From an uncultured Dysgonomonas sp. (GTDB lineage Bacteria; Bacteroidota; Bacteroidia; Bacteroidales; Dysgonomonadaceae), in contig NZ_LT599032.1 of the NCBI RefSeq assembly GCF_900079725.1, positions 2,858,692 to 2,922,691 on the forward strand: a stretch of 64,000 nucleotides of DNA, read 5' to 3'. Both the position numbers and the translations under genes were made by a program. Shown here piece by piece: positions 59,364 through 64,000 of this stretch (position 1 is the first letter of the stretch; each line of letters starts with the position of its first letter). Under the pieces are notes generated by a model. The model saw only the letters and a program-made list of their open reading frames with translations. It made no database searches and had not been told where the DNA came from.

Positions 59364-60758
59364 ACCCTGTTCCCAATATTGGCGACACATATGATTCGTA
59401 AAAAAGGACTTACCACTACCCGAAGGCCCCAAGATAAACTTGTTGCGGTTCGTGATAATTCCCTGCTTCATGGGAAGGTCAGAAATATCCACATGGATGG
59501 GTTTTCCGCTTACCCGGTCTGCCATTTTGATACCAAAAGGTGAGGGAGACGATTTGTAATTTGTTTCCTCTGTGAAGAAGCACAAGGCAGGTTCTATAAA
59601 CGTGTAGAAACTTTCTTCACTCGGAAAATCACCCGCATTCCCCGGCATCGCTGCCCAATAGAGTGTCGCAGCATCTACCGTGTTATGGCGGGGCTTGCAC
59701 TCCATGAGTGCCAATTGTGAGCCAACATCGTTACGGATATTTTTGAGTTCTTCCGCATCATCAGACCATGCCATTACATTGAAGTGTGCCCGAACAGATG
59801 TAAGCCCGAAACTATGGGCTTCGTTCAGGTACTTGTCGATCCATTCTTTATTTATTTGGTTTCCACGACTGTACTTCGATAACGATTGCATATTGCGGGC
59901 AGATTTTTCAAACTGCCGCAGGTTTTCTGCCGAATCGTCCAGAAATATGTATTGGTTATATACATGGTCACAGGATAAGAGCAACCCCACAGGTGAGGCA
60001 AACGACAGGCGGCAGTCGCTTCGATCCGTAGATAGTTTTTCGTATCGCATATCTGTTCCGATTGTTCCGGGCAAGTCTTCCACATCGGAAATGGTATGCA
60101 GGCATACTGTTTTATCTCCGATACGCAAGCCATCTGCTCCTAACTCCAGATCCTCCAGACAAGTGGTATCTTCCAATGAAAGGGTAAAGTATTTCTCAAT
60201 CAGCCCAGCTTCTTTTTCCGTTCCTGTTATTTCGTCTGAAGCAATACGTGTCAGCGTGATAAATCCCGAATCATTTAGGATACGTTCAAATTGTCCGACT
60301 GCCTCCAAGAAGCGTACTGCCATCTCTTTATTGACTTCTTTGGGAATGATATACCCCCGACAGAGCGATGAGAAGTTGCTTTGCATCCGCATCCGATCCT
60401 TTGTCGTTTTGGTCAAAAACAAAAAACAAGTGTGGTTCAGAAAAGGACGTTCGTTGAAGTGACGTTCAAATGAACGGGATAGAAAACTCATATTCTCCTT
60501 ATCAGTAGCAGGTTTGTAGTTCTCTTTGACAAACCAATCCTGTTTGTGAATAACCGAGTAGTCGGGCAATACCTTGATCGCTTTCGTCCAAGCCGAGTGT
60601 ATGGCTTCGTATTCGGTATTAGTAACCGTGAACAGTTCCGGCAGATCCACACGATAGGCTACCGTTATATCTGCATCTTTTGAAATAATGCAATCGTGTT
60701 CAACCGAAAGCAAAGGAAACTTACTTTCAATAGTAGCTGCTTTTAGTGTATTACGCAT
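59364..60758 (-). CDS. traG: traG, 5' exon (VirB4-like ATPase N-terminal half)
   Basis: 465 codons from the ATG at 60758 to the intron. The N-terminal VirB4/TrbE-like domain has SAWTKAIKVLPDYSVIHKQD and later RGNQINKEWIDKYLNEAHSF. Near the end comes KFILGPSGSGKSFFTNHMCR, the Walker A motif, about 15 residues before the insertion point after EQG. Unspliced RNA would read only a few more codons (VRREVA) and stop, giving an ATPase cut right after its P-loop. The start overlaps traF by 8 bases. Confidence 0.9.
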
Positions 60759-61086
60759 TCCGTACCTCCTTCTTTTTGGGGTATTGGAACAAGCGACGGG
60801 AATTTTTGCGGTTGATCAGAAAACGGGGGTGCTGTCGTTTGGCGAGCAACTTCATAAGCCCGTGTTCTCCATATTTCGCATTCAGGTTGAAAGTTAGCCA
60901 TACCAGTGTGGACGCGGCGATAACACCGAAACCGATACATACCCACTGATCTACTCCGGCCATATACATCACTACAAATACGATGAATACAGCCAGTAGA
61001 CCACCTGCGAAAATGAAAAGGTATTGTGCTTTCAAACCCTTAAATTCCACGCTCTTGCCAATGCCCTTGTTAATATTATACTCCAT
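60751..61086 (-). CDS. traF: Conjugal transfer protein TraF (DUF4133, VirB3-like)
   Basis: A 111-residue membrane protein with two helices (YLFIFAGGLLAVFIVFVVMY and WVCIGFGVIAASTLVWLTF) and a basic C-terminus (LMKLLAKRQHPRFLINRKNS). This is the DUF4133/VirB3 pattern. It is placed between traE and traG as in other Bacteroides conjugation operons and overlaps traG by 8 bases. Confidence 0.88.
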   Translation of the reverse strand: MEYNINKGIGKSVEFKGLKAQYLFIFAGGLLAVFIVFVVMYMAGVDQWVCIGFGVIAASTLVWLTFNLNAKYGEHGLMKLLAKRQHPRFLINRKNSRRLFQYPKKKEVRNA

Positions 61087-61115
61087 TTCTTCTTATTCGT
61101 ATTTAATGAATAATA

Positions 61116-61133
61116 AAGGGGTCTGAGACCCTT
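61116..61133 (-). other. Intergenic mini-hairpin between traE and traF
   Basis: AAGGG and CCCTT flank GTCTGAGA, with a possible inner TC/GA extension, right after the traE stop. Part of the recurrent set of GC hairpins. Confidence 0.35.
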
Positions 61134-61434
61134 ACAGGAAGAAAGAGCGTAGAATGGTAGCAGCCACAATCAGAAAGATACACGCACCGAACCACGAAGC
61201 AGCAGTTTTAGAGGTGTCTGGGTCACCTGAGCTAAACTTATTATACACTTTTATTCCTCCGATGAGTCCTACAACTGCACCGATAGCGTAGATGAGTTTT
61301 GTGCCCGGATCGAAATACGAAGTGACCATATTGGTGGCTTCGGTAATACCTCCGATACCGTTACCTTGTGCGAATACAGATGATACAGCAACCATGATAA
61401 AGGCTGCTGACAGAAGAAATTTTTTCTTTGTCAT
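61132..61434 (-). CDS. traE: Conjugal transfer protein TraE (DUF4134, VirB2-like)
   Basis: A 100-residue protein with a cleavable signal-like first helix (MTKKKFLLSAAFIMVAVSSV then FAQ) and two membrane helices (LIYAIGAVVGLIGGIKVYNK and FGACIFLIVAATILRSFF). DUF4134 proteins resemble VirB2-type pilins. It is followed by traF after 45 bases. Confidence 0.88.
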   Translation of the reverse strand: MTKKKFLLSAAFIMVAVSSVFAQGNGIGGITEATNMVTSYFDPGTKLIYAIGAVVGLIGGIKVYNKFSSGDPDTSKTAASWFGACIFLIVAATILRSFFL

Positions 61435-61449
61435 ACGATTTTTGATAAT

Positions 61450-61479
61450 AGTACAGGGGGTGGAATAGTCCCCTGTACT
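61450..61479 (-). terminator. Hairpin between traD-like gene and traE
   Basis: AGTACAGGGG-N10-CCCCTGTACT, a 10-bp perfect stem 16 bases upstream of traE. It may be an attenuator or a processing site, since the operon continues downstream. Confidence 0.5.
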
Positions 61480-61606
61480 GAATGAATAATGTTGTTTAAC
61501 TTTGATTTTTTAGTGGTGGTCGCAGACCCTTTTGTTTGGCTGACGCACATTCACGCTAACCATAGTCTTTTTGCTTCATACTCTTTTGTTTTAATTGTTA
61601 GCTACT

Positions 61607-62353
61607 TTACGCAAATCCGCGTACATCAAACTCTTTAGGTGCTCTGACTGTCGGTTCCTCCAATTCTCCAGCGTCTTGTTGTTTGCGATGAAAGGCAGCA
61701 AAATAGTCATCCATAAGTAAGGATACGACCACTTTCTTTTTAGGTTCTCCCGAAACGACCTGTTCAAACATATCGGTCTTACGTATCTCAACCAATACCC
61801 GTCCGGCTTCTTCTTTTTCTTCGGATGTTGCATTGTCGGGAGTCTCTACCGTTCGCACCATACTCGCCAAATTATTGAAGTCAAGTCCCAACGCCATTGA
61901 AACCCCGGCTCTCCCTTCGGTATCTGCATCTTCTGTTTCCTCTTCGTCTAAATCGCTGTCGTCGTCATAGTCCGGCTCTAATTCGGGGGGAGTGTTCTCA
62001 ATCTCTAAATTGATTTCATCCGAATTATCTTCCGTTCTATTGTCTGTCGAAAAAACTTCATCGAGTTTATCCAAAGGGATTGCTGCCGAGGTCTTTTTTT
62101 CTTCTTTCTCGACAAATATAGAAGCATTTTCTTTCTCTTTTTCATTATTAATCAGCGTGGTAGCTTCTGTCCGGGATTGTCTGATGTCAAATTTACTTTT
62201 GCCGATAATATCCTCTTTTGGTACTGCACGAAACGGATTGAAAGCCGATTTTTTAGCAGCATTCTTTTTTCGTTTTTGCATCCGATCCCGAAGTAGATAT
62301 AGGACGACAAACAATGCGTACAGTGCAATGGCTGAAATGATATATTGTTTCAT
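61607..62353 (-). CDS. Conjugal transfer protein TraD-like
   Basis: A 248-residue protein with an N-terminal membrane helix (YIISAIALYALFVVLYLL), a basic stretch, then a very acidic low-complexity middle (PPELEPDYDDDSDLDEEETE). The C-terminus (LGLDFNNLASMVRTVETPDN and AAFHRKQQDAGELEEPTVRA) may be folded. The position between the DUF3408 genes and traE matches TraD-type proteins of Bacteroides elements; no enzymatic motif is seen. Confidence 0.65.
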   Translation of the reverse strand: MKQYIISAIALYALFVVLYLLRDRMQKRKKNAAKKSAFNPFRAVPKEDIIGKSKFDIRQSRTEATTLINNEKEKENASIFVEKEEKKTSAAIPLDKLDEVFSTDNRTEDNSDEINLEIENTPPELEPDYDDDSDLDEEETEDADTEGRAGVSMALGLDFNNLASMVRTVETPDNATSEEKEEAGRVLVEIRKTDMFEQVVSGEPKKKVVVSLLMDDYFAAFHRKQQDAGELEEPTVRAPKEFDVRGFA

Positions 62354-62355
62354 GG

Positions 62356-62661
62356 CTAAAATATATCGGTGTTCTTTTTGCGATATAGTTCGGTAATCTC
62401 GTTTTGGTAAGTATCGAAATGATGCTCCAGCACATTGTTCAGGTAATCGAACAAACTATAATCGTTCTCACCGATAACCTGTACAATCTTCATAACACGT
62501 TCGTGGAACTCTTTTCGGATATAGACTGGTTTTCTATCTCTGGTTTTATTCTGGACTTCTCTAAAAAAACAAGCTTCATATTGTTGAACTGCTGTTGGAG
62601 CCTCAACATTAGAAGTTTCGCAAGGAGTCGTTCTTTTATTAATTTTCTTTCTCTTTTTCAT
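62356..62661 (-). CDS. DUF3408-family protein (101 aa)
   Basis: A small basic protein: Lys-rich N-terminus (MKKRKKINKRTTPCETSNVE), then PVYIRKEFHERVMKIVQVIG and YSLFDYLNNVLEHHFDTYQN. This is the DUF3408 domain, thought to be ribbon-helix-helix-like and always tied to ParA/TraA genes of Bacteroidota conjugative elements. The next gene upstream is a second member of the family. Confidence 0.85.
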   Translation of the reverse strand: MKKRKKINKRTTPCETSNVEAPTAVQQYEACFFREVQNKTRDRKPVYIRKEFHERVMKIVQVIGENDYSLFDYLNNVLEHHFDTYQNEITELYRKKNTDIF

Positions 62662-62678
62662 ATTTCATTGTTTTTTGA

Positions 62679-63137
62679 TTAAAATACTTTCTCAATATTA
62701 TTATCATACAGTTCGGTTATGTCTTCCTGATAAGTAGTAAAATGATGCTCCAAAACATTGTAGATATAACTGAATAATGAAACATCATTCTTAGCTATGA
62801 CGTGCAGTATCTTAATGATTCTCTCGTGATGCTCCTTACAGATATAAACCGTTTTCCCGCTACGTGCAGCTATTGCAGACTCATGTATAAAAAGGCATTG
62901 ATAATCCGCCTCTACCTGTGCTTTTGATTTTCGCTTACGTGGTTCCTCGCCTGGGAGTTCTTTTATGGTCTCGTTTACAGGTAGTTGAACTTGTTCTTCG
63001 ACTTGCTCTTCCTGATTAGTCACTCCTTCTATCGAAGCGGGTTCGGGAGAATAAGCTTGTAACTTGCGTTCTCTTCTGCCTGTACGAGCAATGATGTCCT
63101 GAGCGTTCAACTTCGTATCGGTTTTCTTTTCTTCCAT
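62679..63137 (-). CDS. DUF3408-family protein (152 aa)
   Basis: A longer member: a disordered N-terminal 70 residues with acidic repeats (EEQVEEQVQLPVNETIKELP), then the same C-terminal domain (TVYICKEHHERIIKILHVIA and LFSYIYNVLEHHFTTYQEDI). Encoded 6 bases after the ParA-like gene. Two DUF3408 genes in a row after traA suggest a partner role in DNA positioning or regulation. Confidence 0.85.
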   Translation of the reverse strand: MEEKKTDTKLNAQDIIARTGRRERKLQAYSPEPASIEGVTNQEEQVEEQVQLPVNETIKELPGEEPRKRKSKAQVEADYQCLFIHESAIAARSGKTVYICKEHHERIIKILHVIAKNDVSLFSYIYNVLEHHFTTYQEDITELYDNNIEKVF

Positions 63138-63143
63138 AGTGTA

Positions 63144-63899
63144 TTACTTTAGAATTTCGAGCAATTCGTCTGAAAGAGTGTCTATATTGCTGCCTTTTAC
63201 AAGAGACTTATCGACAGGGAACAGTGTAGATCGGAATAGAGCTTTATGGCTGACGGATTGTTCACGTCGGAATCGCAGGCTATTGGGGATAAATGTATTC
63301 AGGGTTGTAAACTCCAATTCATTAATCACCGCCTCATATACTTCGTAGAGTTCAGATTTTTCCCGTCCATCCACCAGATTCCAAAGCAGGTAAATTTCTT
63401 TAATATCAGATTTGCCACTGCCCATAATATCATCACGTACAGTTACCATGTAATCAAGTGTACTCTCCATTACTACACGGTCAGCAGCGATAGGAGCAAT
63501 AATATAGTCCATTCGTGCAAGCGTATGGATTAAATCTACATTGTTGAGCGTTCCCGGCAGATCAAAAAATATAAAATCAAAATCACCTTGCGGAGTCAGA
63601 TGTTCGGCATCAGCGATAGCCTCTTTAGTGTTGCTCTCAATAATGGGATAGGCTTTCTTGTTTTCCAAACGGGTAAACTGTTCGTACAGCATCCCTTTGT
63701 AATACTCGTCACTTTCGCACATCTTAAAATCCCGCTCCCGCATATCTGCTATGGAATATTGAGGATAATCGCAATCAATCACTGCGATATTTTTTTCTTT
63801 TACATAGTGCAAATAGGAAGCTGCCAATACAGTAAGAGTTGTCTTTCCGGCTCCACCCTTTTGGGTTGAGAATGCCACATAAATAGGTTTCTTTTTCAT
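63144..63899 (-). CDS. traA: ParA/MinD-type ATPase TraA
   Basis: A 251-residue deviant-Walker ATPase. AFSTQKGGAGKTTLTVLAA carries the KGGxGKT P-loop at residues 15-21, with IDCDYPQ (switch I region) and FIFFDLPGTLNNVDL (Walker B/switch II). It is the first gene of the transfer operon. In CTnDOT-type elements TraA-like ParA proteins are encoded at the head of tra; they may position the element or regulate transfer. The 100 bases upstream to the window edge presumably hold the operon promoter, but no clear -7 box was found. Confidence 0.9.
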   Translation of the reverse strand: MKKKPIYVAFSTQKGGAGKTTLTVLAASYLHYVKEKNIAVIDCDYPQYSIADMRERDFKMCESDEYYKGMLYEQFTRLENKKAYPIIESNTKEAIADAEHLTPQGDFDFIFFDLPGTLNNVDLIHTLARMDYIIAPIAADRVVMESTLDYMVTVRDDIMGSGKSDIKEIYLLWNLVDGREKSELYEVYEAVINELEFTTLNTFIPNSLRFRREQSVSHKALFRSTLFPVDKSLVKGSNIDTLSDELLEILK

Positions 63900-64000
63900 T
63901 TCAATTAATTTTTAAATGATACAATCGTTTTTTCGTATAGCCGTACCCAAGGAAATACATATATTTCTAAGTATCGACTTTCGTTCGGTGGTACATCTGT

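Noticed and set aside
59680-60462. 260-codon plus-strand open frame
   Set aside because: It lies wholly antisense to the traG 5' exon, which has clear VirB4-type motifs; the frame has unlikely composition and no family likeness.
1-64000. CRISPR array
   Set aside because: No set of regularly spaced direct repeats of CRISPR type was found; repeats in the centre at 27.6-27.9 kb are short and irregular.

Overview
The window reads as a low-GC Bacteroidota chromosome (Bacteroidales-like; Dysgonomonas or a relative is a guess). Support comes from TAnnTTTG-type -7 promoter boxes, the near absence of Shine-Dalgarno sites, a Bacteroides-type traA-traQ transfer operon with DUF3408, DUF4133, DUF4134, DUF4138 and DUF3872 products, and PcfK/PcfJ accessory genes. 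No rRNA, tRNA or CRISPR array was found. Region 1 (about 1-17 kb) looks like host chromosome with a strong stress-physiology theme. It holds a KamA-type radical SAM enzyme (cut by the left edge), a decayed RRM gene, a GH15 trehalase/glucoamylase-like enzyme divergent from a fused trehalose-6-P synthase/phosphatase, an MscS channel, an alpha/beta-hydrolase-like protein, a nitronate monooxygenase-type flavoenzyme, a cold-adaptation set (DEAD-box helicase, cold-shock-domain protein, RRM protein), a RelA/SpoT-domain protein, two HSP20-fold proteins and a lipoprotein. Region 2 (about 17-38 kb) is mobile DNA arranged as a very large imperfect inverted repeat centred near 27.7 kb. Each half carries, from centre outwards, a tyrosine recombinase pair, a 118-aa HTH-like protein, two excisionase-like HTH genes facing them, a variable cargo slot, and a 4.5-kb accessory arm (small membrane protein, 331/333-aa accessory protein, PcfK, PcfJ and two tiny genes). 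The accessory arms (18760-23379 and 33580-38030) are almost the same in sequence, while the recombinases between them have clearly diverged. This suggests two related integrative elements placed head to head. The left recombinase next to the centre is reduced to its C-terminus, and the centre itself is full of short repeats that look like an attachment region. Region 3 (about 38-48 kb) is a defence island, all on the minus strand. It contains a SIR2-like protein with a long Argonaute whose catalytic tetrad is visibly broken, a Septu-like ATPase plus HNH nuclease pair, an unrecognised two-gene unit whose larger member has PD-(D/E)XK-like motifs, and a HEPN RNase-like protein. A CoiA-like nuclease gene lies just outside the other arm (17.2-18.7 kb). 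Region 4 (about 48-64 kb) is the conjugation operon in the order traA to traQ on the minus strand, plus an M23 peptidase and a PH-domain protein. traG is split by a 2.38-kb group II intron that encodes a reverse transcriptase/maturase with an HNH domain. Exact removal of 56984-59363 restores an 830-codon traG frame. The integrases in the centre, the accessory genes, the defence island and the tra operon together describe one integrative conjugative element whose right end lies beyond the window.
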